Source: Apopatocola sp963618015 | GTDB taxonomy: Bacteria; Bacillota; Clostridia; Oscillospirales; Oscillospiraceae | DNA: 56,949 nt | Assembly (NCBI GenBank): GCA_963618015.1 | Contig: CAVEQS010000015.1 | Coordinates: 1 to 56,949 of the forward strand | Direction of reading: 5' to 3' | Shown: in pieces, positions 27,044 to 35,609 of the stretch | How the letters are laid out: each line of letters opens with the position of its first letter | Numbering within the stretch: position 1 is the stretch's first letter | Program-made: the position numbers and the translations under genes | The notes under the pieces: model-generated | Seen by the model: the letters and a program-made list of their open reading frames with translations, nothing else | What the model was told of the DNA's origin: nothing | Database searches by the model: none

Positions 27044-27555
27044 TTCTTTACCTCCTGGACCCATGCTGCCAGCGTGCTCTTCGCGCTGTCCACGCCGCTG
27101 CCGTGGATGGCAAGCCCCTTTGTCACCGCCGCGCCCGGCGCGGCTTTCTGCACGTCCTGCACCGTATGGGAAAGGCCGCTGCCCTCGTGGGTGCAGAAGG
27201 GATGGATGGTTTTGCCGGTAAAGTCATAATGCTCGAGGAACGTATAGACCGCCATCGGCATCGTGCCCCAATAGTTCGGATAACCCAGATAAATTTCGTC
27301 GTAGGCGTCCAGATTCTCCGGCATATTCAGAACCTGCGGACGGGCTTTTTTCTGCAAGTCTGCCTTTGCCTCGGCGATGCACGTTTGGTAATTCTCGGAA
27401 TACGGCTGGACCTGCTCGATCTTATAAAGCTCGCCGCCGGTGAGCTCTGCGAGCATTTCCGCCGCCTTTTCCGTGTTGCCGACGGCGATGCGGCGGTACG
27501 CGCCGCCAAAGTAGTTTTCTCCCGCGCGGGAGTAATACGCAATCAGGGTTGCCAT
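27040..27555 (-). CDS. Flavodoxin (first of a tandem pair)
   Basis: 171 residues. The FMN loop YYSRAGENYFGGAYRRIAVGNTEKAAEML carries the longer insertion typical of 'flavodoxin_4' proteins (given here as YYSRAGENYF..GNTEKAA). Later loops are GYPNYWGTMPMAVYTFL and CTHEGSGLSHTVQD. ATG at 27555 with AAGGAG 7 bases upstream. Promoter TTGCTT-17-TACAAT at 27586-27614. It is followed directly by the second flavodoxin gene. Confidence 0.9.
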   Translation of the reverse strand: MATLIAYYSRAGENYFGGAYRRIAVGNTEKAAEMLAELTGGELYKIEQVQPYSENYQTCIAEAKADLQKKARPQVLNMPENLDAYDEIYLGYPNYWGTMPMAVYTFLEHYDFTGKTIHPFCTHEGSGLSHTVQDVQKAAPGAAVTKGLAIHGSGVDSAKSTLAAWVQEVKK

Positions 27556-27585
27556 AGGAGATCTCCTTTCCAGTTTTTTGCAATT

Positions 27586-27614
27586 ATTGTAGCCGCTTTT
27601 TCTCCGGCAAGCAA
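27586..27614 (-). promoter_or_regulatory. Promoter of the tandem flavodoxin genes
   Basis: Minus-strand TTGCTT (27609-27614) and TACAAT (27586-27591), 17-base spacer, about 25 bases from start site to ATG. Confidence 0.6.
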
Positions 27615-27642
27615 TTTGGCTTTTATGGATTTTGGATAACCG

Positions 27643-30120
27643 TTATAGATACCGGCCGGTGATGCTGTTCGGGTTTTCTTTGATCCCCTGCGGCGTTCCG
27701 CTGGCTACGATCCGGCCGCCCGCGTTGCCGCCGCCCGGCCCCATGTCGATCACGTAGTCCGCATTGCGGATCACGTCGAGATCGTGCTCGATGACGATAA
27801 CGGTCGCGCCGTTATCCAGCAGCGCCTGAAACACGCCGAGCAGCACCCGCACGTCCAGCGGATGCAGGCCGATGGACGGCTCGTCGAACACGAAAACGGA
27901 ATCCGTCTGCGTTTTGCCGATCTCGCTTGCGAGCTTCAGCCTCTGCGCTTCGCCGCCGGAAAGGCTCGGCGTTTCCTCACCCAGCGTGAGATAGCCGAGA
28001 CCGAGCTGCCGGAGAATGTTCAGCTTCTGGCTGACGGTTTTCTGATCCCGGCAGAACTCAACGGCGGTATTTACGTCCATGTCCATCAGCTCCGGCAGAG
28101 AGAGTGACCGGCCTTCTTTGTTGGAAAGCTTTACGTCATAGGCCTTGCGGGCATAGCGCGAGCCGCGGCAGTCCGGGCAGGGGATGTTGACATCCGGCAG
28201 GAACTGCACATCGAGACTCACCACGCCCGTCCCGTCGCATCCGGGGCAGCGCAGAGAGCCGGTATTGTAGGAAAAGTCGCTGGCCTTATAGCCTTTCTCC
28301 TTTGCGTTGGCGGATCTTGCATACAGCTTCCGCAGCTCATCGTGTACCCCTGCATAGGTGGCAACGGTCGAGCGGACGTTGATCCCGATGGGCGTGGCGT
28401 CGATGAGCTTGACGTGCGCGATACCGTCGGCCTCGATGGCGCGGATGTGCTCCGGCAGAGCGCTGCCGTTGATCTTCGCTTCCAGCGCGGGGACAAGGCT
28501 TTCCAGCACCATGGTCGTTTTGCCGGAGCCGGATACACCGGTGACGACGGTGAGCCGTCCTTTGGGGATGTCCGCCTCCAACGGCTTGACCGTATGAATC
28601 TGCGAAGTCGAAAGATGAATGGCCCCGTTTGCAAACAGCTCTTCTTTCCCGGCACAGACGCGGAGCTTTGTTTCCGCCCTCCCGGAGAGGAATGGCCCGA
28701 TCTGCGAAGCGGGGTTTTCCTCTATCGTGGGGATCATCCCCTCGGCAATGACGTGGCCGCCCTTTGCGCCCGCCTCCGGCCCCATTTCCACGATCCAGTC
28801 GGCTTCCTTCAAAATCTGCGTATCGTGATCCACGAGAATGACGGAGTTTCCGTCCGAGACCAGATCGTGCATCACGCCGGTCAGTCCCACGATGTTCGAG
28901 GGGTGCAGCCCGATGGACGGCTCGTCCAGCACATAGAGAACGCCGGTAGTGCGGTTGCGCACGGCGCGGGCAAGCTGCATCCGCTGGCGCTCGCCGGTGG
29001 AGAGCGTGGACGCCGCGCGGTCTAAGGTCAGGTATCCAAGCCCCAGATCCATCAGGCGCCTGGCCGTGCTCTCAAACGCTTCGCATATGCTCTCCGCCAT
29101 GGGGCACATTTCCTCCGGCAGGCTGCCGGGCATGCCCCGTACCCAGTCCACCAGTTCGGAGAGCGTCATGGTGCAGGCCTCATCCAGTGAAATGCCCCGC
29201 AGCTTCGGCGCACGGGCGGCCCCGGAAAGGCGTGTGCCGCGGCAGTCCGGGCAAATGTCCTCTTTTAAGAACTTCTCTACCCGCTTCATACCCTTTTCGT
29301 CCTTGACTTTCGAAAGGGCATTTTCCACGGTGTAAACGGCGTTGAAATACGTAAAATCCAGGTCTCCGGCCTGGCCGGTATTTTTGTTGTGGTAGAAGAT
29401 GTGCTTTTTCTCCGCCGGGCCGTGGAACACGATGTCCCTTTCCTTTTCCGTCAGATCACGGAAGGGCACGTCCGTGCGGACGCCCATTTCCCGGCAGATA
29501 TCCGTCATCAGCGACCACATAAGGCTGTTCCACGGGGCAACTGCCCCCTCATCGATGGTCAGGGATTCGTCCGGCACGAGCGATGCCATATTCACGGTAT
29601 GCACCGTTCCCGTGCCGCCGCATTTCTGGCAGGCGCCCTGGGAATTGAACGCCAGTTCCTCGGCGGAGGGGGCATAGAAATGCGCGCCGCACTCCGGGCA
29701 GACCAGTTCTTTTCCCGCGGCGACCAGAAGCGAGGGTTCCAGATAGTGCCCGTTCGGGCAGCGGTGGCTGGCAAGGCGGGAATACATGAGCCGCAGGCTG
29801 TTCAAAAGCTCGGTTCCGGTGCCGAAGGTGCTGCGGATGCCCGGCACACCGGGGCGCTGATGCAGCGCCAGCGCCGCAGGAACATATAAGACCTCGTCCA
29901 CGCTGGCCTTGGATGCCTGTGTCATGCGGCGGCGGGTATACGTGGAGAGTGCTTCAAGATAACGGCGCGAGCCCTCGGCATACAGCACGCCCAGCGCCAG
30001 CGACGACTTGCCGGAGCCGGACACGCCCGCGATGCCGACGATCTTCCCGAGCGGGATAGCTACATCTATATTTTTCAGGTTGTGGACTTTGGCTCCACGG
30101 ATCATCATTTTATCGATCAT
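27643..30120 (-). CDS. UvrA-like ABC ATPase lacking the UvrB-binding region
   Basis: 825 residues, about 120 shorter than the true UvrA at 7456-10299. Both nucleotide sites are intact (GVSGSGKSS near residue 35 and GVSGSGKTT in the second half; signatures LSTGERQRMQLARA and LSGGEAQRLKLASE). The Zn-binding Cys sets remain (CPNGH..CPECG, CQKCGGTG, CPGCDGTG..CPDCRGS). The shortening falls between the first Cys motif and the insertion domain, where UvrB docks. LSTGE replaces LSGGE in the first signature. Related UvrA2/DrrC-type proteins protect against DNA-binding drugs without UvrBC. It lies beside a MarR-ABC exporter unit, consistent with drug tolerance. ATG at 30120 follows TGGAG. Confidence 0.9.
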   Translation of the reverse strand: MIDKMMIRGAKVHNLKNIDVAIPLGKIVGIAGVSGSGKSSLALGVLYAEGSRRYLEALSTYTRRRMTQASKASVDEVLYVPAALALHQRPGVPGIRSTFGTGTELLNSLRLMYSRLASHRCPNGHYLEPSLLVAAGKELVCPECGAHFYAPSAEELAFNSQGACQKCGGTGTVHTVNMASLVPDESLTIDEGAVAPWNSLMWSLMTDICREMGVRTDVPFRDLTEKERDIVFHGPAEKKHIFYHNKNTGQAGDLDFTYFNAVYTVENALSKVKDEKGMKRVEKFLKEDICPDCRGTRLSGAARAPKLRGISLDEACTMTLSELVDWVRGMPGSLPEEMCPMAESICEAFESTARRLMDLGLGYLTLDRAASTLSTGERQRMQLARAVRNRTTGVLYVLDEPSIGLHPSNIVGLTGVMHDLVSDGNSVILVDHDTQILKEADWIVEMGPEAGAKGGHVIAEGMIPTIEENPASQIGPFLSGRAETKLRVCAGKEELFANGAIHLSTSQIHTVKPLEADIPKGRLTVVTGVSGSGKTTMVLESLVPALEAKINGSALPEHIRAIEADGIAHVKLIDATPIGINVRSTVATYAGVHDELRKLYARSANAKEKGYKASDFSYNTGSLRCPGCDGTGVVSLDVQFLPDVNIPCPDCRGSRYARKAYDVKLSNKEGRSLSLPELMDMDVNTAVEFCRDQKTVSQKLNILRQLGLGYLTLGEETPSLSGGEAQRLKLASEIGKTQTDSVFVFDEPSIGLHPLDVRVLLGVFQALLDNGATVIVIEHDLDVIRNADYVIDMGPGGGNAGGRIVASGTPQGIKENPNSITGRYL

Positions 30121-30217
30121 TTTTTTCTCCAGTTTTTACATACGTCGGTTCACGCTTCAATCTGAGTTTTTGGAGCACGTGGCGCTCCCCCTCTCTTTTC
30201 ATTTTACCACGCTCTGA

Positions 30218-30388
30218 CCGGAAAAGACAGGGCCATTTCCGAAGAATAATACGTTGCACCGTGTCGTTGGCACAAGCGGCAGCCTGACCGGATACGCGGG
30301 CGGTATCGACAGGAAAATCCGGCTGCTGGAGCTGGAGCATGCCGACATGACAGCCTTTTTCGTGCCGAAGAAGGGCACGGCGCTGTGA
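30218..30388 (+). pseudogene. Unidentified gene fragment
   Basis: 57 codons open from a stop at 30215 to a TGA at 30386. The product has protein-like composition (VVGTSGSLTGYAGGID, LLELEHADMTAFF, VPKKGTAL) but no ribosome site or good start. I do not recognise the parent family. It lies in a 616-base stretch (30121-30736) without an intact gene. Confidence 0.3.
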
Positions 30389-30460
30389 TTGGGCCGGAAT
30401 TCGGCACGAAAATCTACAGATAAATTCATCGGAAATCTTCATCCGCATCCGCTATAATAT

Positions 30461-30547
30461 TTATTTATACAGCGTGTGGCGTTTCTGCGTAATTCCGGTT
30501 GCAGAAACGCCGCACACTTTTTTGTAGAAGTGGGTGAAAGAAGCTCT
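30461..30547 (-). pseudogene. Remnant of the C-terminus of an AraC-type regulator
   Basis: The minus-strand frame ends SFTHFYKKVCGVSATGITQ and stops at 30461. The F..HFYKKVCGVSATxxxxxR pattern is the last helix of an AraC DNA-binding domain (compare FSRVFKKxxGxSPxxYR). Upstream of about 30547 the frame no longer resembles the family. It is probably debris from insertion or deletion at the edge of the MarR-ABC unit. Confidence 0.5.
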
Positions 30548-30670
30548 TCCTGATCGCCATCGGCATGACCGCTGGATGCATCCCGATCGCCGGTCGTAAG
30601 CTTTCCGATACCAATGGTCAGGAATAACCCGCATGTTTTTGAAGGAATTGTTAATATTTAAAAACACCTC

Positions 30671-30698
30671 TTGCAATCTGGATTTATCCTGCTAAACT
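30671..30698 (+). promoter_or_regulatory. Promoter of the MarR-ABC exporter unit
   Basis: TTGCAA (30671-30676) and TAAACT (30693-30698) with a 16-base spacer. The predicted start falls within the palindrome at 30704-30715. Confidence 0.5.
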
Positions 30699-30703
30699 AT
30701 TCC

Positions 30704-30715
30704 GTAGCTTGCTAC
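30704..30715 (+). promoter_or_regulatory. Candidate MarR operator
   Basis: GTAGC-TT-GCTAC, a perfect 5-bp-arm palindrome at the predicted start site, 21 bases before the MarR start codon. Confidence 0.5.
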
Positions 30716-30736
30716 ATAAAAACAGGAGGTGAGGAG

Positions 30737-31186
30737 TTGGTCACATTTGGCCGCGTCTTCCGCAGTCTGGACTGTGCATTGGGACGGTACATGGACCAGG
30801 CTCTTGCGGGGATGGATCTGACCTTTTCTCAGGGGCACATCATGGGGTATCTTGCCCACTGCGATACGCCGCCCTGCGCCAAGGACATTGAAGACCGGTT
30901 TCATTTAAGCCACCCCACTGTGTCGGGTCTGCTGGCCCGTCTGGAAAAAAAGGAATTCATCGCCCTGCGGGAGGACCCCGACGACCGGCGGCGAAAGCTT
31001 GTTTATATTTTGCCCAAAGGCCGGCAATGCAATGAGACCATGGCCGCTGTGATACGAAGCGGCGATAAGAAGCTTCTGGAGGGCTTCACTCCGGAGGAAA
31101 CAGCGCAGTTTCTGAGTTTTCTTTTTCGGGCGCTGCACAATGTGTCTCCGGACTTTGATCCGAAAAAGGAGGAATCTCAAGAATGA
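30737..31186 (+). CDS. MarR-family transcriptional regulator
   Basis: 149 residues with the winged HTH in the middle (CDTPPCAKDIEDRFHLSHPTVSGLLARLEKKEFI, here quoted in part: HLSHPTVSGLLARLEKK). The wing contains DPDDRRRKLVYI, the MarR signature. I chose TTG at 30737 because AGGAGG sits 7 bases upstream. The frame continues to a TTG at 30671 but that region is the promoter. The stop overlaps the first ABC gene (ATGA). It most likely represses the exporter operon and is released by a ligand, as in homologous MarR-ABC units. Confidence 0.92.
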   Translation: MVTFGRVFRSLDCALGRYMDQALAGMDLTFSQGHIMGYLAHCDTPPCAKDIEDRFHLSHPTVSGLLARLEKKEFIALREDPDDRRRKLVYILPKGRQCNETMAAVIRSGDKKLLEGFTPEETAQFLSFLFRALHNVSPDFDPKKEESQE

Positions 31187-32928
31187 TAAAACGTTTCGCC
31201 CAGTGCCTGCGCGAATATAAGTGGACGGCACTGGTCAGCCCCGTCTGTATGATCGGCGAAGTTGCTATGGAGGTAACGATCCCTCTGGTCATGGCAAATC
31301 TCTATGACTACGGCATCGCCATGAGCAACATGACTGTTGTTTGGCAAAAAGCCCTGCAGCTGCTGCTGTGCGCGCTGGCGTCCCTGCTTTTCGGGTGCCT
31401 TTCCGCAGACTATGCGTCCAAGGCTGCCACCGGCTTTGCCCGGAATCTGCGCCACGACATGTATTACCGCGTGCAGGACTTCAGCTTCTCCAACATTGAT
31501 AAATTCTCTTCGGCCTCGATCGTCACAAGACTGACCTCCGATGTGGCAACCATTCAGATGGCCTTCCAGATGATGATCCGCATGGCCATCCGCTGCCCCA
31601 TGATGCTGATTCTTGCAACGGTATCCTCCCTGCGCATCAGCCCGAAGCTCAGCACCGTATACTTTATTGCCATCCCCATTCTGGCGCTTGTACTGCTGGG
31701 CATCATTCCTCTGGTTTTCAGAATCTTTGATCGGGTATTCAAGACCTATGACCGGCTGAACACCGTAGTGCAGGAAAATGTTCACGGTATCCGGGTCGTC
31801 AAGAGCTTTGTACGCGAGGATAAGGAAGTCAGCAAGTTTGAGGCCATTTCCAAGTCCATCTACGATGATTTCTGCAAAGCGGAGCACATTCTGGCGGTCA
31901 ACGCTCCGGCCATGCAGATCTGCGTATATTCCTGCATTCTGGTCATCTCCTGGGTAGGCGCCAGGATGGTGGTCGCCTCCGGCAACAACGCGGCGCTGGG
32001 GCTGACCACCGGCGAGCTCAGCTCCATGTTTACCTATACCACCCAGATCCTCAGCAGCCTGATGATGCTTTCCATGGTTTTCGTTATGGTCACCATGGCG
32101 CAGGCCCCCCTGCACCGCTGCTATGAGATCCTGACGGAGAAACCGGATCTGGTTTCTCCCGAAAACGCCGTCCGGGATGTGCCCGACGGCTCCATTGACT
32201 TTGAAAACGTCTCCTTCCGCTACTCGCAGAAGGCCCGGCGGCCCGCGCTGCAGGATGTGAATCTGCACATCCCCAGCGGCTCCACTGTCGGCATTCTGGG
32301 CGCTACCGGTTCCTCCAAGAGCACACTGGTGCAGCTCATCCCCAGACTGTACGATGCGACCGAGGGAAGCGTCAAGGTCGGCGGCATCGATGTAAAGGAT
32401 TACGATCTGGAGGTTCTCCGGGACAACGTGGCCATGGTCTTGCAGAAGAACACGCTGTTCTCCGGCTCCATCAAGGATAATCTGCGCTGGGGCAATGCCG
32501 GCGCCACGGAGGAAGAACTGGTCCACGCCTGCAGGCTGGCCTGCGCCGATGAATTCATCTCCGGCTTCCCCGACGGCTACGACACCCATATCGAGCAGGG
32601 CGGTAGCAACGTTTCCGGCGGTCAGAAGCAGCGCCTGTGCATCGCCCGCGCCCTGCTGAAAAAGCCGAAGATCCTGATTTTGGACGACTCCACCTCTGCC
32701 GTGGATACACACACAGACGCCATGATCCGCAAGGCCTTTAAGGAAGAGATCCCCGGTACGACCAAGCTGATCATTGCGCAGCGGATATCCTCCATTCAGG
32801 ATTCCGATATCATCATCGTCATGGAAAACGGCCGCGTCGCCTGTGTCGGCGACCACGAGACCCTGATGAAAAGCTCCGAATTCTATCGGGGCATCTATGA
32901 ATCTCAGCAGAAAGGAAGTGAGGACTGA
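31183..32928 (+). CDS. ABC exporter half-transporter with degenerate ATP site
   Basis: 581 residues. Six-helix membrane domain (about residues 15-310) then an ABC domain. Walker A is GATGSSKST, with Ser in place of the second conserved Gly. The signature is VSGGQ. The residue after Walker B is Asp (LILDDSTSAVD), not the catalytic Glu, and the switch His is Gln (IAQRISSI). These changes mark the non-hydrolysing partner of heterodimeric exporters of the TM287/288 and BmrCD type. It is overlapped by MarR and by the second half-transporter, so all three are made together. Substrate unknown, probably drugs, lipids or peptides. Confidence 0.94.
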   Translation: MIKRFAQCLREYKWTALVSPVCMIGEVAMEVTIPLVMANLYDYGIAMSNMTVVWQKALQLLLCALASLLFGCLSADYASKAATGFARNLRHDMYYRVQDFSFSNIDKFSSASIVTRLTSDVATIQMAFQMMIRMAIRCPMMLILATVSSLRISPKLSTVYFIAIPILALVLLGIIPLVFRIFDRVFKTYDRLNTVVQENVHGIRVVKSFVREDKEVSKFEAISKSIYDDFCKAEHILAVNAPAMQICVYSCILVISWVGARMVVASGNNAALGLTTGELSSMFTYTTQILSSLMMLSMVFVMVTMAQAPLHRCYEILTEKPDLVSPENAVRDVPDGSIDFENVSFRYSQKARRPALQDVNLHIPSGSTVGILGATGSSKSTLVQLIPRLYDATEGSVKVGGIDVKDYDLEVLRDNVAMVLQKNTLFSGSIKDNLRWGNAGATEEELVHACRLACADEFISGFPDGYDTHIEQGGSNVSGGQKQRLCIARALLKKPKILILDDSTSAVDTHTDAMIRKAFKEEIPGTTKLIIAQRISSIQDSDIIIVMENGRVACVGDHETLMKSSEFYRGIYESQQKGSED

Positions 32929-34829
32929 TGGCCGGTCCCGGCAGAATGCGCGGCGATGGCCGCAAGGCAGCCAATCCCGGAAAAACCCTTCTGCGGCTGC
33001 TCAGCTACATGAAGAAGTACATCCCGCTGCTGGTTTTTGTCTTCCTCTGCATCATCGCTACCTCGGTAGCGCAGGCACAGGGCAGCCGTGCCCTTGGTCC
33101 TTTGGTCGATGACTATATTCTGCCCATGGTGGCAAACGGCTCCACGGATTTTGGCCCGCTGAAAGCCTATCTTGTGAAGCTCGCGTGCATTTTCGGCTTC
33201 GGTATTCTGGGCACCTTTCTCTTCAACTATCTGATGGTAAGCGTTACCCAGGGCGTTCAGAAGACCATCCGGGACGATCTCTTTGCCAAAATGCAGCGTC
33301 TCCCCCTGCGCTACTTTGACAGCCACGCCGCCGGAGACATCATGTCACGCTATACCAGCGACATCGACACGCTGCGGCAGGTGATCTCCCAGTCCATTCC
33401 GCAGTGTGTGTCCTCCGCAGTGACGCTGGTGGTCGTGCTGTGGAATCTGATCGACACCTCCTGGATATTGACTCTCGTCATGTTCTTTACCGTGGGGCTG
33501 ATCATCTATGTGACCAAAGTGCTGGCAGGCAAGTCCGCGGGCTTTTTCATCGGCCAGCAGCGTGCTCTGGGCACGGTGAACGGCTATATTGAGGAGATGA
33601 TCTCCGGCCAGAAGGTCGTCAAAATCTTCAACCACGAAGAAGTGTGCAAGGAAGACTTTGATAAGATCAATGAAGAGCTTCGCATCAATGCCTACAGCGC
33701 CGGAAAATTCTCCAATATGCTTGGCCCCATCAACAACAATCTGGGCTATGTACAGTATGCGGTGCTGGCGGTCGTCGGCGGACTGCTGTGCGTTTCGTCC
33801 AGCAATTCTCTGCTGACTCTGGGCAATCTGATGGCCTTCATGGTGCTCTCCCGCAGCTTCAATATGCCCATTTCCCAGATCTCCAACCAGATTAACGCCA
33901 TCGTTATGGCTCTGGCAGGTGCCGAGCGCATCTTTGCTCTGATGGATGAAGAGCCCGAGCAGGACGAGGGCTATGTGACGCTGGTCAACGCCCATGTAGA
34001 CCCGGACGGAACGATCCACGAATGCCCCGAGCACACCGGTCACTGGGCATGGAAGTATCCCCACCAGACGGACGGTACCGTGACCTATACGGAGCTGAAG
34101 GGCGACATCACCATGGAGGATGTAGATTTCGGCTATGTACCGGACAAGACCGTGCTGCACGATGTCACACTCTATGCCCATCCCGGACAGAAGATCGCCT
34201 TTGTGGGTGCTACCGGCGCGGGCAAGACCACGATCACAAACCTCATCAACCGGTTTTACGACATTGCCGACGGTAAGATCCGCTACGACGGCATCAACAT
34301 CAACAAGATCGCCAAGCCCGATCTGCGGCATTCTCTCGGGATCGTGCTTCAGGAGACCAACCTGTTCACCGGCACGGTCATGGATAACATTCGCTACGGC
34401 AAGCTGGACGCCACCGATGAAGAGTGCATCCGGGCCGCCAAGCTTGCCAACGCGGACGACTTCATTACCCGTCTGCCAGACGGCTACAACACCATGCTGA
34501 CGGCGAACGGCGGCAACCTTTCCCAGGGTCAGCGGCAGCTGATCGCCATTGCCCGGGCAGCCGTGGCCGATCCCCCCGTTATGATCCTGGACGAAGCCAC
34601 GTCCTCCATCGACACCCATACGGAGGCTCTGGTGCAGGCCGGCATGGATGCCCTGATGAAGGGGCGCACGGTTTTCGTTATTGCCCATCGGCTGTCCACG
34701 GTCCGCAACTCCGACTGCATCATGGTCCTCGACCATGGCCGCATCATTGAGCGCGGCACCCACGATGACCTGATCGCTCAGAAAGGCACCTATTACCAGC
34801 TCTATACGGGTGCATTCGAGCTGGATTGA
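32928..34829 (+). CDS. ABC exporter half-transporter with intact catalytic residues
   Basis: 633 residues. A longer N-terminal tail precedes six helices (about residues 22-335). An insertion of about 45 residues before the ABC domain (VTLVNAHVDPDGTIHECPEH...) has no close counterpart in its partner. Walker A is GATGAGKTT, Walker B ends LDEATSSID with the catalytic Glu, and the switch is VIAHRLSTV. The signature is LSQGQ, so the degenerate site (its signature with the partner's Walker motifs) is altered on both faces. The start codon shares one base with the stop of the previous gene (TGATG). Confidence 0.94.
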   Translation: MAGPGRMRGDGRKAANPGKTLLRLLSYMKKYIPLLVFVFLCIIATSVAQAQGSRALGPLVDDYILPMVANGSTDFGPLKAYLVKLACIFGFGILGTFLFNYLMVSVTQGVQKTIRDDLFAKMQRLPLRYFDSHAAGDIMSRYTSDIDTLRQVISQSIPQCVSSAVTLVVVLWNLIDTSWILTLVMFFTVGLIIYVTKVLAGKSAGFFIGQQRALGTVNGYIEEMISGQKVVKIFNHEEVCKEDFDKINEELRINAYSAGKFSNMLGPINNNLGYVQYAVLAVVGGLLCVSSSNSLLTLGNLMAFMVLSRSFNMPISQISNQINAIVMALAGAERIFALMDEEPEQDEGYVTLVNAHVDPDGTIHECPEHTGHWAWKYPHQTDGTVTYTELKGDITMEDVDFGYVPDKTVLHDVTLYAHPGQKIAFVGATGAGKTTITNLINRFYDIADGKIRYDGININKIAKPDLRHSLGIVLQETNLFTGTVMDNIRYGKLDATDEECIRAAKLANADDFITRLPDGYNTMLTANGGNLSQGQRQLIAIARAAVADPPVMILDEATSSIDTHTEALVQAGMDALMKGRTVFVIAHRLSTVRNSDCIMVLDHGRIIERGTHDDLIAQKGTYYQLYTGAFELD

Positions 34830-34890
34830 TCTCCGAAAAGCTGCCGGTGCCGGAATGGCGCGAAAAAATTATAAACATCCGGCAGGATTT

Positions 34891-34920
34891 CGCCTGTTCG
34901 ATCTTTGCATCGAACAGGCG
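34891..34920 (+). terminator. Terminator of the MarR-ABC unit
   Basis: CGCCTGTTCGAT/ATCGAACAGGCG, a perfect 12-bp stem with a 6-base loop, followed by TATTCTATTT. Confidence 0.85.
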
Positions 34921-35004
34921 TATTCTATTTGAAAAATGTGGTGCTCATTTCCGCTCCGGTGTGGTACAATGGATCCGTCAGAATCAAACGAAACGGAGAA
35001 CACC

Positions 35005-35454
35005 ATGACGAGGATACTCTTTGTTTGCCTGGGCAACATCTGCCGCAGCCCGATGGCGGAATATGTGATGAAGGATCTTGTATCAAAGGCCGGAGCCGCG
35101 GATGAGTTTTACATCGCCTCCGCGGCGACGAGCCGCGAGGAGCTGGGAAACGGCGTATATCCTCCGGCACGCCGGAAGCTTGCCGAGCACGGCATCTCCT
35201 GCGCCGGCCATGCAGCGCGGCAGATCACGGCAAAAGATTATGTAAACTTCGATCTTATCATCGGCATGGACGAAGAGAACATCCGCGATATGCGCCGCGT
35301 GTTCTCCGGCGATCCGGAGGGGAAGGTCTCGCTCCTGCTCGACCACGCTGGGCGCGGCGGGAACGTCGCCGACCCGTGGTACACGGGCGATTTTGAAGCC
35401 ACGTGGTGTGACGTGAACGACGGCTGCCGTGCGCTGCTCCGTGAGTTGAGTTAA
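35005..35454 (+). CDS. Low-molecular-weight protein-tyrosine phosphatase
   Basis: 149 residues, full length for the family. The P-loop is VCLGNICRSPMAEY at the N-terminus, with the nucleophile Cys and Arg of the CX5R motif. The general-acid loop is DPWYTGDF. It removes phosphate from tyrosine (or Arg) residues. In Firmicutes, relatives act on capsule/exopolysaccharide regulators or McsB-marked proteins. It stands alone, with GGAGA before the ATG and an extended -10 (TGGTACAAT) upstream. No partner kinase is nearby. Confidence 0.93.
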   Translation: MTRILFVCLGNICRSPMAEYVMKDLVSKAGAADEFYIASAATSREELGNGVYPPARRKLAEHGISCAGHAARQITAKDYVNFDLIIGMDEENIRDMRRVFSGDPEGKVSLLLDHAGRGGNVADPWYTGDFEATWCDVNDGCRALLRELS

Positions 35455-35457
35455 TCA

Positions 35458-35499
35458 TTATGTCAACCTATTTATGTTAATCAAATTATGACAACCTTC
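35458..35499 (+). repeat. Three tandem 14-bp degenerate repeats (TTATGTNAA type)
   Basis: Copies begin at 35458, 35472 and 35486, exactly 14 bases apart: TTATGTCAACCTAT, TTATGTTAATCAAA, TTATGACAACCTTC. They lie just after the phosphatase stop and upstream of the GH94 promoter. The same 14-base spacing occurs at 54118-54159. Confidence 0.6.
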
Positions 35500-35547
35500 C
35501 GTGTTCCTTTCTGCGCAACAAGAGGCAAAAAGGAGCAGTTTCGGTTC

Positions 35548-35576
35548 TTTCCATTCCCGGATAAAGCGCGTATACT
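35548..35576 (+). promoter_or_regulatory. Promoter of the GH94-mutase operon
   Basis: TTTCCA (35548-35553) and TATACT (35571-35576), 17-base spacer. The weak -35 suggests an activator may be needed. Confidence 0.5.
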
Positions 35577-35609
35577 GGTACTTGTCATAAAATACGGGAG
35601 GGGATCGCC

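Noticed and set aside
30399..30415. The string GAATTCGGCACGA, which resembles an old cDNA-cloning adaptor
   Set aside because: A single 13-base match is expected by chance in a window of this size, and the flanks continue as ordinary sequence of the same composition.
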